A stretch of 64,000 bases of DNA from Sphingomonas echinoides (GCF_029623395.1 NZ_JAPYKK010000014.1:1-64000), one strand, 5' to 3'. Shown: positions 39,958 to 50,468, numbered from the stretch's first letter. The notes: generated from the sequence alone by a model not told the origin. Numbers and translations: made by a program.

Positions 39958-40914
39958 CTATGCCGCGCGTTCCGCTACCAGGTTCGACCACAATTGCTCC
40001 GCCTGGCGCCAGCGCGTCCGCAGCGGATCGGGTGACAAGGGCGTATCGGCGTGGCCGGTTCGCAGCGCCGGGAGACCCGCAAAATGCTGCGTCGGCATCG
40101 CGTCCGCCCTCGCCGCGAGCAGCGCACACAACGCCTCGAACCGGCGGACATGGACGGCATTGGGGCGCGTGCCCGTCCGGTTGGCGAGTTCGAACCCGTG
40201 CGTCACGATCGTCACCGCGGCATGCTCCTGCGCAACCGCATGATCGAGCGCGGCGCGCATCTCGCCAAGCGACAGCGCGCACACCTGAAAATTGCGCAAG
40301 TGCCCCGGACGTTCCTCGATCAACGTGACCGGCACCTCGACGATTCCCAATCGCTCGACCGGTGCGATCTGGCGAACCGGCAGGTCGATCTGGCTCGGCC
40401 ACGGATGTTCGCTGCCGTTGTGGCTGCTGTCATAGGCGATTCCGTTGCGCACCAGCGCGCGCAGCGTATCGTCGTTCGCGCTGTACGACCCCGCCCGAAA
40501 CGCGACCGGGCGCGGCGCACCCGCAGCCACCAGCAGGTCAATTCCCCCTGCGATCAGGTCGCTCTGGTCGTCGCGCGAGTATTCCACCATTTGGAACCGG
40601 CTGTAGCTCGCGCCGCCATCGTCCGCCGCGGCGCCCGACCAATTGGGGTGCAAGTGCAATTGCACCTCCTGCCCCGCCTGCAGGATCGCTTCGACCACAC
40701 GACGGATCGGGTCGAGGCCAAAGACCAGCGCCGGCATCGGATCGACGAAGAAACACGCCTTCAACCCGGTCCGCGCCAAGGTGGCCAGCATGTGCGCGAT
40801 ACCGACTCCGGCGGGCTCGAACGAGCGGGCGAACAGCTCATCGACGGAAAGACGCGCAGCATGATGCCGCCACATCAGCTCGGTATCGACGGTCAGGAAC
40901 ACGGGTACACTCAC
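39958..40914 (-). CDS. Polysaccharide deacetylase-like (NodB-fold) protein
   Basis: 318 residues without a signal peptide. The NodB-type pieces are the N-terminal FLTVDTELMW (metal/base Asp), QLHLHPNW (His ligands) and FRAGSYSAN (the conserved Arg-Ala-Gly). The C-terminal region (about 210-318) is less conserved. A cytosolic location suggests action on a lipid-linked or nucleotide sugar, or a divergent hydrolase. The GT4 glycosyltransferase nearby fits a polysaccharide setting, but the nitronate monooxygenase-like gene intervenes. Confidence 0.82.
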   Translation of the reverse strand: MSVPVFLTVDTELMWRHHAARLSVDELFARSFEPAGVGIAHMLATLARTGLKACFFVDPMPALVFGLDPIRRVVEAILQAGQEVQLHLHPNWSGAAADDGGASYSRFQMVEYSRDDQSDLIAGGIDLLVAAGAPRPVAFRAGSYSANDDTLRALVRNGIAYDSSHNGSEHPWPSQIDLPVRQIAPVERLGIVEVPVTLIEERPGHLRNFQVCALSLGEMRAALDHAVAQEHAAVTIVTHGFELANRTGTRPNAVHVRRFEALCALLAARADAMPTQHFAGLPALRTGHADTPLSPDPLRTRWRQAEQLWSNLVAERAA

Positions 40915-40987
40915 CTCCCGGCCCTAGCGCGCGGGAGGTGAAAAAATCGCCAACCAATCAGTTACGAAATGTTGCTGGAGCGGACGA

Positions 40988-42391
40988 TCAGTCGCCCGTC
41001 AGGATCCGGTCGAACAGTTGCTTCACGGTCGGCACGAACCCGTTGGAATAGAACGGATCGCGCTTGAACTGATACGCGCCGTGTCCTGCGAACATCAAAT
41101 TCTGCTCGACATCCCCGCCGTGTGCGATGTCCTGCAGCGTCTTCTGGATGCAGAAGCTGCGCGGATCGGCAAGGCGTCCGGTCGAGTTGGTCTCGGTATC
41201 CGACCACGACGAGAACGAGCACTGGCTGAGGCAGCCCATGCAATCCGCCTGATCCTTGCGGATCACGCCCTTGTCCTCCGGGGTCACGAACACCAGCGTG
41301 TTGTCCGGCGTCTTGAGCGCATCCGTATAGCCCGCACCGAACCACTCGCGCGCGCGGAGCAGGTCGTTGCGCGTCACCCAGAAATTCTTGCCCTTGACGC
41401 CGACGTCGAGCTGGAACGTGTGATCGCCCGCGCTTTGCGTCGAGAAGGCGATCTGGCGCTCGGAACGCGCCTGCAAATGCCGCAGGAACGGGTTGAGCAC
41501 CGCGCTCGAATAGAAACCGGTCGGGGAGAAGCGATGCAGCAGCACCTCGCCTTCCTGAATGTTGGTAAGCCGTGCCTTCCAATCCTCCGGGATCGGGCTT
41601 TCCTGCGTCAGCAGCGGTCGCGTGCCGAACTGGAACGCGATCGAGCCGAGCTCGGGATTGTCGATCCAGTCGGACCAGTCGCGCAGATACCAGACGCCGC
41701 CCGCCATCACGATCGGGACGTCATCCGAAATCCCGCCTTCGCGCATCGTGTCGCGCAGCGCCTTGACGCGCGGATAGGGATCCTGCGGGACCAGCGGGTC
41801 TTCTGCGTTGGACAGGCCGTTATGCCCGCCCGCAAGCCACGGATCCTCATAGACGACCGCCGACAGATAGTCCGCCGCCTTGGAATAGGCGCGCTTCCAC
41901 AGCGCGCGGAAGGCACGGCCCGAGCTGACGATCGGCAAATAGCTGACCTCGTAAGACGAGGCGATTTCACTAAGCTTGTAGGGCATCCCCGCGCCGCAGG
42001 TAACACCCGCGACGAGCCCGCGCGTGCGCTCCAGCACGCCGTTCAGGATGCGTTGCGCACCGCCCATTTCCCACAGGACGTTGATGTTGATCGCACCCTG
42101 GCCGCCCGCGATGTCATACGCGCGCTGCACCTGCTGGACCGCGCCCTCGATCGCGAATTCGATCAGTTCCTCGTGGCGTTCGCGCCGGGTCAGCTTGGTG
42201 TAGACCTGCGGAATGATCTTGCCGTCGGGATCGTAGCTGTCGGCGTTGACCGCCGAGACCGTCCCGATCCCCCCCGCCGCGGCCCAGGCGCCCGCGCTTG
42301 CATGGTTGGTCGCGGCGACGCCCTTCCCGCCCTCGACGAGCGGCCAGACCTCGCGGCCTCCATAAACGATGGGCTTCAAACCTTTGAACAA
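40988..42391 (-). CDS. Nitronate monooxygenase-like flavoprotein with a C-terminal cysteine cluster
   Basis: 467 residues from a TTG at 42391, chosen because GGGAGC lies seven bases upstream and the N-terminus then reads as MFKGLKPIVYGGREVWPLVE. The TIM-barrel FMN-binding pieces are TCGAGMP, AGGHNG and IVMAGGVWYL. The C-terminal third holds Cys384-x2-Cys387-x3-Cys391 and Cys414, a pattern that could ligate an Fe-S cluster and is not part of classical 2-nitropropane dioxygenases. The true substrate is unknown, and a FabK/PfaD-like enoyl reductase role is an alternative. The earlier ATG-less frame to 42517 would overlap the GT4 gene. Confidence 0.82.
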   Translation of the reverse strand: MFKGLKPIVYGGREVWPLVEGGKGVAATNHASAGAWAAAGGIGTVSAVNADSYDPDGKIIPQVYTKLTRRERHEELIEFAIEGAVQQVQRAYDIAGGQGAININVLWEMGGAQRILNGVLERTRGLVAGVTCGAGMPYKLSEIASSYEVSYLPIVSSGRAFRALWKRAYSKAADYLSAVVYEDPWLAGGHNGLSNAEDPLVPQDPYPRVKALRDTMREGGISDDVPIVMAGGVWYLRDWSDWIDNPELGSIAFQFGTRPLLTQESPIPEDWKARLTNIQEGEVLLHRFSPTGFYSSAVLNPFLRHLQARSERQIAFSTQSAGDHTFQLDVGVKGKNFWVTRNDLLRAREWFGAGYTDALKTPDNTLVFVTPEDKGVIRKDQADCMGCLSQCSFSSWSDTETNSTGRLADPRSFCIQKTLQDIAHGGDVEQNLMFAGHGAYQFKRDPFYSNGFVPTVKQLFDRILTGD

Positions 42392-42458
42392 GTGACCGGC
42401 TCCCGGATTAACATACGTGCGATATAGGCGTTGGATGCCACGCGCGGCAAACCGTGAA

Positions 42459-43595
42459 TTACCCCAAGCGGCCTGGCTGGCCGAGGACGGTGGAATACAA
42501 TGCGCGATAGCGCGCAATCATCGTCGCCTCGTCGAATTCCGCGACCGCCTTCGCGCGGTTCTTCTGCCCCAGATAGCCCCGCTGCTCAGGCGTGGCATCA
42601 CATAAGGTCTGCAATGAATCGCGCAAAGCCACTTCGTGCGTCCGCCGATCGATAAAACTATGATTGTCGGGGGATACCATCGCGAGGATGTCGCCGACCG
42701 GCGTCGCGACGATCGGCAGGCCCGCCGCCATTCCCTCGATCACCGCGATCGGGAATTGCTCGCTCTTCGACGACAGCGCCATGATGTCGAACAGGCCGAT
42801 AAAGCGATGCGGCTCGGGCAGGAAGCCGGGCAGGACGAGCTGGTTCTCCATTCCCATCCGCTCGGCCGTGTCGAGGATCGTCTGGCGCTCGGGCCCCTCG
42901 CCGACGATCACCAAGCGCACGCGCCCCGACAGACCGCCGACCGCGCGCACCAGCATCGGCAGGTCCTTGACCTCCCTCAAGCCGGCGAGCGTGCCAATGA
43001 CAACTTCACCGGGCTTGCGCTTGAAACCAGGGATCGCCTTCGGATCGGGCTTCTTGGCGTAAAGCGCAGTGTCGATCCCGTTGGCGATCCGGTGGACCCG
43101 GTCGCGCGGCTGCTTCCACGTCTTGAGCGCGATCGCCTCGAGCGTTTGCGACGGCACCACCAGTGCCTCGGCCTTGGTCAGCGCAAACCGGCGATACAGA
43201 TTGCGTTGCGGTTTCAGCCCGTCGGCTTCGTCGGCGTTGAAGCCGTCCTCGTGATGCACCACCGGAGGCATCCCCTTGGACGACACGCGCTTCGCCATCA
43301 CCCCGTCGATCGCGCCCCAATTATACGTCAGCACCAAGTCGAACCGCCGCATATACGCCGCGATCGCCTCGTAGCGCTGGACCGACGGGCCACCCGTCAA
43401 CGGCGGCGGGTTCTGCGCGATCTCGTAATCGATGCCCGGCGCAATCGCCGTCTGCGCGCCATACTGTCCGTCCATGCTCGACACGATCGTGTGCCGCGCA
43501 TGCGCGCCGAACGCGTTCATCAGCCGCACCGCACGCGCCTCCTTCCCGCCGAGCGAGAAGGTAGAATGCAGATGGAGGATGTTCACGGGTCGCAT
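42459..43595 (-). CDS. Glycosyltransferase family 4 protein
   Basis: 378 residues with a GT-B fold. The N-terminal domain starts NILHLHSTFSLGGKEARAVR (acceptor domain, G-G-x-E). The donor domain contains VIGTLAGLREVKDLPMLVRA, VIVGEGPER and the E-x7-E motif EQFPIAVIEGMAAGLPIVAT. It is a retaining sugar transferase, probably in cell-surface polysaccharide or glycolipid synthesis. The start is ATG at 43595, with a GTG two codons on as an alternative. It is upstream of the monooxygenase-like gene on the same strand. Confidence 0.93.
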   Translation of the reverse strand: MRPVNILHLHSTFSLGGKEARAVRLMNAFGAHARHTIVSSMDGQYGAQTAIAPGIDYEIAQNPPPLTGGPSVQRYEAIAAYMRRFDLVLTYNWGAIDGVMAKRVSSKGMPPVVHHEDGFNADEADGLKPQRNLYRRFALTKAEALVVPSQTLEAIALKTWKQPRDRVHRIANGIDTALYAKKPDPKAIPGFKRKPGEVVIGTLAGLREVKDLPMLVRAVGGLSGRVRLVIVGEGPERQTILDTAERMGMENQLVLPGFLPEPHRFIGLFDIMALSSKSEQFPIAVIEGMAAGLPIVATPVGDILAMVSPDNHSFIDRRTHEVALRDSLQTLCDATPEQRGYLGQKNRAKAVAEFDEATMIARYRALYSTVLGQPGRLG

Positions 43596-43775
43596 CGCCC
43601 GCGTGCTTACCGACTCCGCGGCGCAAAACCAGCCCCGTCGTGTCGCGGGCTAAACTGTACGCAATGGCCGAGGTAGCGGCGCACCGAAGCTGCGTCGATG
43701 CAGTCCCTCACCGCGATGCGACCTACCGAAGCCTCGGTAACACAATATTAACCTTCTGCTCGTTACGGACCCTTA

Positions 43776-44717
<942 letters not shown>

Positions 44718-44745
44718 GATTATCGCGGTCTCAACACCTGCGGAG

Positions 44746-44783
44746 TCCCCCCGTCAGGGGAGGTTCGCTTGTCCCCTCCCCTG
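44746..44783. repeat. Degenerate GC-rich palindromic repeat
   Basis: CCCCCCGTCAGGGGAGG and CCCCTCCCCTG flank a short spacer (TTCGCTTG). It resembles an incomplete copy of the family at 16566 and 38008. It lies in the 240-bp convergent gap between the GGDEF gene and the TPR-like gene. I see nothing else in that gap. Confidence 0.45.
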
Positions 44784-44957
44784 CTGCAGATCGAAGGCCG
44801 CCACCGCTGGGGGGGGCACGCGTTACAGGCTGTATCGCGGCGCGGCCGCAACGGCTGTGAACGGGGAGCATTGGTGTCCGTTTTACCGGTCCTCGATCGA
44901 TGCAAGACGTGTGGATGATGCACTTACGGCCACCGACGGCACGTCTTACAGGCCTCG

Positions 44958-46097
44958 TTATGACCGTTTCGCGGACGCGGCCATATCGGGCTGCGTCAAG
45001 TCGAGCACTTCCAATCTCGGAGCGCCGCTTCGCCGTCTGATCAGGCTTCCCAACGGAACATCGTAGGTACCGCGCAAAGTAAACCGTTCGACACGATAGA
45101 CCCCGCGATCAGCGCTGCTGGTCGAGAAGCCGGTATAGCGTCGTTCGGAAACCTGTTTGAGAAGCGATCCCGCCCATCCCGTCGGGGGCGAGCCGCGCAG
45201 GATCTCGGGCTCGTTCGTCTTGCCGTCAGGCGCGATCCAGAATCCGATATCGACCCATTCGATCGGATCGACGTCGGTTGAGCGCGCGGGAAAGGGATTG
45301 AACGTGTCGAATTTGGCTGCCGCCTTCTGCGCCGCAGCTATTTCGGTGAGTTTATAGGGAGGAGCCCAGATCAGCGCAGGCCCGCTCGCCCCCTCGTGAC
45401 CGATCGTGCGAACCATCTTATCGATTTGCGCATTGTCTTTCCGCCCCGCCGCCAGGCGCAACCGCACGACCTGCAATGCCGTACGCAGCTTTGGATCATT
45501 TGCGATCGGACGCGCTTCGGCTTCGGCCATAAGTCGGGCTGCACCGGCAGTGTCGCCTCGCGCGTTGGCCAGTCCGACGCGACGTAGCGTCGCCTGCATC
45601 GCGAGCGATGCGTTTCCTTCGGCCAAGGCGTGGCGCTCTACCGTTTTATACGAAGACTCGGCATTATCCGCATCGTGCTTCCCCAGCCACATATCGCCGA
45701 TCGCAAACATGGCATCGACGACGGCAGGGTCATCACCGGGCAGATTATCGCGAAGCGTCCGGACCCGCTGGCCGACCGCCCGCTTGAACGCATCCATATC
45801 CCCGTCGTGCAAGGACACGGTGGCATAGGCTTCGTAGAGGGCTGAAACCGGTTTGGGATCGGTCGCGGCGTGGCGTTTGTTACGAGATATGGCCGCCTCG
45901 AGCGTACGCCGCGCCTTGATGTACGCGCCGTCTCGGAACTGTCGCTCGGCGAAGGCAATCGACACTTGCGCATCCCGCAACGGAGTACAGGTCTGCTTGA
46001 CGCACGCCGCGTAGGCTTCCGAAAGCCGCGTGCCAGAAACGACGATATCAGGAGCGGCACTTTGTAGCGACAACATGAGGAATAAAGCGATCATCAA
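44958..46097 (-). CDS. TPR-like secreted protein with a TonB-C-like end
   Basis: 379 residues. A short signal sequence (MMIALFLMLSLQSAA) is followed by helical repeats (about 30-230, including FAERQFRDGAYIKARRTLEA) that look like degenerate TPRs. A C-terminal segment around DIGFWIAPDGKTNEPEILRG resembles the TonB C-terminal fold. Two Cys (ACVKQTC) lie near the N-terminus. The start is an ATG-ATG pair with AAGGTGATTG upstream. Its function is unknown; similar proteins appear in sphingomonads from memory. Confidence 0.78.
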   Translation of the reverse strand: MMIALFLMLSLQSAAPDIVVSGTRLSEAYAACVKQTCTPLRDAQVSIAFAERQFRDGAYIKARRTLEAAISRNKRHAATDPKPVSALYEAYATVSLHDGDMDAFKRAVGQRVRTLRDNLPGDDPAVVDAMFAIGDMWLGKHDADNAESSYKTVERHALAEGNASLAMQATLRRVGLANARGDTAGAARLMAEAEARPIANDPKLRTALQVVRLRLAAGRKDNAQIDKMVRTIGHEGASGPALIWAPPYKLTEIAAAQKAAAKFDTFNPFPARSTDVDPIEWVDIGFWIAPDGKTNEPEILRGSPPTGWAGSLLKQVSERRYTGFSTSSADRGVYRVERFTLRGTYDVPLGSLIRRRSGAPRLEVLDLTQPDMAASAKRS

Positions 46098-46274
46098 TCA
46101 CCTTCCACGCTCAGTCAGAACTCGTTCCGCTGCACACCTGACATTACATCAGTTCATCTACTTCATAACCTATGACGTTTGCATCATCAATGTCCGGCTT
46201 TGTAGTAGAGCGGATCGGTCTGGAGCACACCCGCTTCGGCGAACGCGACTCTCCTCTTTTGGTGGACGACGAAC

Positions 46275-47402
46275 CTACGCGAACAGCGCCTTCGGCAAAT
46301 GCGAGATCCGGCACGCCAGATCCGCCTCGCCGCTCGCGACCACGTAATGATCCCCCGCGTCGGCGATGCCCGTCGTGAACACGACGTTGTCGATATACAT
46401 CTGGTCACGCAGCGGGTCGGTCAGCGCAGGGTTGGCTTCGATCAGCGCGTCGTGGCTGGTGCGAAGGACCCGGCTCGGGTCTTCGCGGTCGAGCAGCGAC
46501 CAATAGGTGCGATACACCCCGACCACGCCCATCGGCTCGACCCCGTGCCACAAGCTGAGCCAGCCGCCGCCATCGGGCCCGTCGACCAGGATCGGCGGGG
46601 TGCCGCCGCCCATCCGCGCGGTCGCCATGGTCGCCGCATGCGGGCGGATGCCGGGGCGCTCGTGCGGCTTCCAGTGAAGCGCGTCGGGCGAGGTCGACAG
46701 GTTGATCGAAGGCCCCGCGCGCCACTCGCTCCCCGGCGGGTAGGCGAAATACAGGTCGCCCAAGGGCCGCGTCTGCGCCCAGTATTTGCCGCCGACCAGC
46801 CCTTCGAAGATCAGCATGTCCTTGTTCTGGTGATCGAGCACGATCCCCTCGAGCGTCCAGTCGAGCGCATTGTCCGAGCTGTAGAGTGTCGTCGAATGCC
46901 GCTCCGGGCTGACCGAACAGGTCGTCATCAGATATCGGTCGCCGACCTTGCTGATCCGTGCATCCTCGACGCCGTAGCATTGGTAGGACGCGCGCGGCGC
47001 GATCGCCTTGTCGTAATGCACCGCCACCACCGCGGTCCCGTCGGTATTGAGCTCGACCGGCAACAGCCACGACAGCGACGTCAGCGCCATCACCTTCCAC
47101 CCGCCGCCACGCATCATGAACTTGCGCGGGTCGGCGGTGTCGACGAACTCGATCGGCCATGCGTCGAGGCAGAAGCCGCCGTCATGCCAGCGGATCGCGT
47201 GGATCTGCTGGTCCTTGATCGGGGTCCGCAACGCCTCGGCGATCCGCACCATCAGCAGCAGGTTGCCGTTGGGCAACCGCGTCATGCCCGGATTGAACGC
47301 GCCCAGCACATAGGTTTCCGCATCGATCTGGCCCGCGAGCGGGGATTTGCTCAGATCGACATCGGCAGGGGTGAAAATCAGCGCGTCATGGGTGAAGGTC
47401 AT
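46275..47402 (-). CDS. Glycoside hydrolase family 130-like protein
   Basis: 375 residues with a five-bladed propeller pattern. The GH130-like pieces are FNPGMTRLPNGNLLLMVR, GVEDARISKVGDRYLMTTCS and GGGTPPILVDGPDGGGWLSL. GH130 enzymes phosphorolyse or hydrolyse beta-mannosides. The start overlaps the stop of the SDR gene (ATGA at 47399-47402), so they are translationally coupled. No signal peptide, so cytosolic action is likely. The exact substrate is unclear. Confidence 0.85.
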   Translation of the reverse strand: MTFTHDALIFTPADVDLSKSPLAGQIDAETYVLGAFNPGMTRLPNGNLLLMVRIAEALRTPIKDQQIHAIRWHDGGFCLDAWPIEFVDTADPRKFMMRGGGWKVMALTSLSWLLPVELNTDGTAVVAVHYDKAIAPRASYQCYGVEDARISKVGDRYLMTTCSVSPERHSTTLYSSDNALDWTLEGIVLDHQNKDMLIFEGLVGGKYWAQTRPLGDLYFAYPPGSEWRAGPSINLSTSPDALHWKPHERPGIRPHAATMATARMGGGTPPILVDGPDGGGWLSLWHGVEPMGVVGVYRTYWSLLDREDPSRVLRTSHDALIEANPALTDPLRDQMYIDNVVFTTGIADAGDHYVVASGEADLACRISHLPKALFA

Positions 47403-48157
47403 TCCGAATCCTGATTCCGCGGCGAAATTGTCAGCTGCTGGATAACCGTTCGGCGCGGCTGCGTCAGGATGTAATGCACCCCGACCGCGATATCCTCCGC
47501 GCGGAGCGACGTTTCGTCGCGGATCTTCTCGCGCTGTTGTTCGGGCGGGGTGTCCGGTTCCTGCATCGTCGATCCGGTCAGTCCCGGCTCGACCAGCGAG
47601 ACGCGAATGCCTTTAGGCCCCATCTCGCGACGGAATGCCTCTGCGAAGCCCTGAATGCCGTATTTGATCCCGGCATAGACGGTCGAATTGGGGCCGAGCA
47701 CATGCGCGCTCATCGACCCGATCAGCACGATGTCGCCTTCGTCACCAATCGCGGGAATCGAGCCGTGCGCGGTCATCAGATAGCCGGTAAAATTGGTCGC
47801 GATGGCATAGCGCACCGCCTCCTCCGACATGTCGCTCAAGCCTTCCGCGGCGATCGCGGCGTTGATCACCGAAACGTCGACACCGCCGAGATGCGCCTTG
47901 CCCGCCTCGACGAACGCCTTGGGGCTGGCCTCTTCCGACAGATCGAGCGTGATCCCGTCGCCCTCGCCGACTTCGCGGATCCGCGCGAGCGCATCGGCAA
48001 GATGCTCCTCGCTCCGACCGCAGATAAAGACGCGCGCGCCTTCGCTCGCGAGCAGCACCGCGATCGCGCGGCCGATCCCGGTGGTGCCGCCGGTGATGAT
48101 CACCCGCTTGCCCTTCAGGCTTGGCATCTTGGTGTGCGCGTCGGACAGGTCGGTCAT
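47399..48157 (-). CDS. Short-chain dehydrogenase/reductase
   Basis: 252 residues, classical SDR. Cofactor motif TGGTTGIG is at 22-29, NAA at 99-101, and the catalytic set is Ser148 or Ser150 in IGSMS, Tyr161 and Lys165 in YAGIK. An Arg after the cofactor strand (CGRSE) suggests NADP(H). It is coupled to the GH130 gene by a four-base overlap and lies 36 bp after the hydrolase gene, so it is the middle gene of a three-gene unit. The substrate is unknown. Confidence 0.93.
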   Translation of the reverse strand: MTDLSDAHTKMPSLKGKRVIITGGTTGIGRAIAVLLASEGARVFICGRSEEHLADALARIREVGEGDGITLDLSEEASPKAFVEAGKAHLGGVDVSVINAAIAAEGLSDMSEEAVRYAIATNFTGYLMTAHGSIPAIGDEGDIVLIGSMSAHVLGPNSTVYAGIKYGIQGFAEAFRREMGPKGIRVSLVEPGLTGSTMQEPDTPPEQQREKIRDETSLRAEDIAVGVHYILTQPRRTVIQQLTISPRNQDSE

Positions 48158-48193
48158 GCAGGGGCTCCCGGGTTCACTCCCTTCCGAGACGCC

Positions 48194-49069
48194 TCAGCCA
48201 GCAGCGGGTTCCGGTACGATCCGCGCCAGCAACCGATCGATCGCGGCAATTGCTTCGGGTTCATCGAGCGTCGGGGCATGGCCGATCGCCGGGATCGTCA
48301 CCAGTTCGCCCTGCTCCAGCACGCCCGCCATCCGGTCCGCGACGCTTGCCGCGAACACGTCCGAGGTTGCCCCGCGCAGGACCAGCGTCGGCACCGCCCT
48401 GAGCCCGTCGAGCGCGCGCCACATATCCGGCCCGGCCTCGTTGCCGGGGACGCGGAACGGCTCGGCGATCTTCATGTCGTAATCGAGCACGATCCGCCCC
48501 GCGCTGTTGAGCCGATAAAGCCGCTTCGCCATCGCGAGCCAGTCCTCGAGCTGGAAAGCCGGATAGACCGACTCATTCGCCTCCGCGACCGCGCGCGCGG
48601 CGTGGAGCCAGGTCGGCCAGGTGTTCGACTTGCCGACATAACCGCGAATCCGCGACAGTCCCTCGGGCATGATCTCCGGGCCGACGTCGTTGAGCACCAC
48701 GCCCGCCAGCGATGCGCGCGCGGTCCCGGCGAGCAGCATCGTCACGATCCCGCCCAGCGACGTGCCGATCGCGACATAACGCTCCACCCCCAGTTCCGCG
48801 AGCAGCCCCTCGATATCCTGGACGTAGGTCAGGGGCACGTAGCTCATCGGATCCTTGGCGTAGCCGCTGTCGCCGCGTCCGCGCAGATCGACCGTGATGA
48901 CTCGCCAGGCCGGCGACAAACGCCGCGCGAGCGCGTCATAATCGCGCGCATTCCGCGTCAATCCGGGCAGACATAGCAGCGGAGGGCGCGTATTCGGCCC
49001 GGGATAGTCACGATAATGCAGTCTTACGCCGTCGTTTGACCACCAATATCGGTTTTCATAGGGTGGCAT
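48194..49069 (-). CDS. Alpha/beta fold hydrolase
   Basis: 291 residues from the ATG at 49069 with CAGGACG upstream. The fold motifs are LLCLPGLTRNARDY (oxyanion loop), DLRGRGDS, nucleophile elbow GTSLGG (Ser104), an acid near LVLRGATSD and His in IGHAPTLDEPEA. It is first gene of the unit with the SDR and GH130 genes. It is divergent from selO with 37 bp between starts, so promoters are compact or overlapping. Substrate unknown. Confidence 0.92.
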   Translation of the reverse strand: MPPYENRYWWSNDGVRLHYRDYPGPNTRPPLLCLPGLTRNARDYDALARRLSPAWRVITVDLRGRGDSGYAKDPMSYVPLTYVQDIEGLLAELGVERYVAIGTSLGGIVTMLLAGTARASLAGVVLNDVGPEIMPEGLSRIRGYVGKSNTWPTWLHAARAVAEANESVYPAFQLEDWLAMAKRLYRLNSAGRIVLDYDMKIAEPFRVPGNEAGPDMWRALDGLRAVPTLVLRGATSDVFAASVADRMAGVLEQGELVTIPAIGHAPTLDEPEAIAAIDRLLARIVPEPAAG

Positions 49070-49106
49070 GGTTGCGTCCTGCGGTTGGAGCCCTCCATAT
49101 TCACGT

Positions 49107-50468
49107 ATGGACACCCCCCCGCAACCCTATCGCCCCGAAACCACGATCCTGGATCTCGGCGACGCTTTCTACGACCCTGTGGTCGCGGCACATTTCCCGG
49201 AAACCCACCTGCGCTTCCGCAACGATTCGGCGGCGGCGGAAGTCGGGCTGGAAAGTCTGGGCGGCGCGGAGTGGATCGAGCATTTCGGGCGCTTCGTCCC
49301 GCTGCCGAGCAGCCTCGAGAAGCCGCTCGCGCTGCGCTATCACGGCCATCAGTTTCGCAACTATAACCCCGAAATCGGCGACGGGCGCGGGTTCCTATTC
49401 GCGCAGCTGCGCGACCGCGACGGCCGGCTGATGGACCTTGCCACCAAGGGGTCGGGCACGACGCCGTGGAGCCGCTTCGGCGACGGGCGCCTGACGCTGA
49501 AAGGCGGGATGCGCGAAGTGCTCGCGACCGAAATGCTTGAAGCGCTGGGCGTTCCCACCTCGCGCAGCTTCTCGCTTATCGAAACCGGCGAGGAACTCGA
49601 GCGCAACGACGAACCCTCCCCGACGCGGTCCGCGGTGCTGGTGCGGTTGAGCCATAGCCATGTCCGCATCGGCACGTTCCAGCGCCTCGCCTATCTGCGC
49701 GATGCGGACAACATGACCCGGCTGGTCGGCTACGTGCTCCGCAACCTGTACGGCGAGGAACCGGGCGACGATGCCCCGGCGCGTCTGCTCGACCTCGTCG
49801 TCGGCCGCACCGCCACGCTCGCGGCCAGCTACATGGCGGCGGGGTTCGTCCACGGCGTGCTCAACACCGACAACATCAACGTCACGGGCGAGAGCTTCGA
49901 TTACGGACCGTGGCGCTGGGCACCGACATGGAACCCGGCCTTTACCGCCGCTTATTTCGATCACGCAGGACTCTATGCGTTCGGTCGGCAGCCCGAGGCG
50001 ATCCACTGGAATGTCATGCAGCTCGCGGTCGCCTTGCGCGCGGTCAGCGAAGCGCAGCCGTTGATCGACATCCTCGAGACGTTCCCGGAGCGTTATCAGC
50101 GCGCAGTGTCGGATGCGATCCTCTGGCGGCTCGGCGTCGTGCCGCAGGAGCCGACACGCGACCGTGCACTGGTCCAAACGCTCGAACAGGCACTAACGCG
50201 AAGCGAGACCGGGATCGACCGGTTCTTCTTCGATGCGTTCGGGGGCACCGCGCCGGAGGGCGAGGCATTCGACGACCTTCGCGCCGCGCTTGTCGGCTAT
50301 GCGCCGCGCAAGCCCCGTTCAGGCGCCTATTGGTCCGGGGCGCCGTGTTCGATGCTGATCGATGAAGTCGAGGCGATCTGGTCCGCGATCGCCGAGCGCG
50401 ACGACTGGGGCCCCTTTCACGCCAAGATCGACGCCATCCGCCAAATGGGCGAGGCCCTTGCGGGGTGA
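49107..50468 (+). CDS. selO: Protein adenylyltransferase SelO (YdiU/UPF0061)
   Basis: 453 residues from the ATG at 49107. This pseudokinase-fold enzyme transfers AMP from ATP to Ser/Thr/Tyr of proteins, linked to oxidative-stress response in E. coli. The conserved segments are ALRYHGHQF, GDGRGFLFAQ, DLATKGSGTTPWSRFGDGRL, VRLSHSHVRIGTFQ and LNTDNINVTGESFDYGPWRW, the metal-binding part. It is slightly shorter than E. coli YdiU (478). There is no C-terminal selenocysteine/cysteine as in longer homologues. The next gene, astD, starts 51 bp downstream. Confidence 0.94.
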   Translation: MDTPPQPYRPETTILDLGDAFYDPVVAAHFPETHLRFRNDSAAAEVGLESLGGAEWIEHFGRFVPLPSSLEKPLALRYHGHQFRNYNPEIGDGRGFLFAQLRDRDGRLMDLATKGSGTTPWSRFGDGRLTLKGGMREVLATEMLEALGVPTSRSFSLIETGEELERNDEPSPTRSAVLVRLSHSHVRIGTFQRLAYLRDADNMTRLVGYVLRNLYGEEPGDDAPARLLDLVVGRTATLAASYMAAGFVHGVLNTDNINVTGESFDYGPWRWAPTWNPAFTAAYFDHAGLYAFGRQPEAIHWNVMQLAVALRAVSEAQPLIDILETFPERYQRAVSDAILWRLGVVPQEPTRDRALVQTLEQALTRSETGIDRFFFDAFGGTAPEGEAFDDLRAALVGYAPRKPRSGAYWSGAPCSMLIDEVEAIWSAIAERDDWGPFHAKIDAIRQMGEALAG

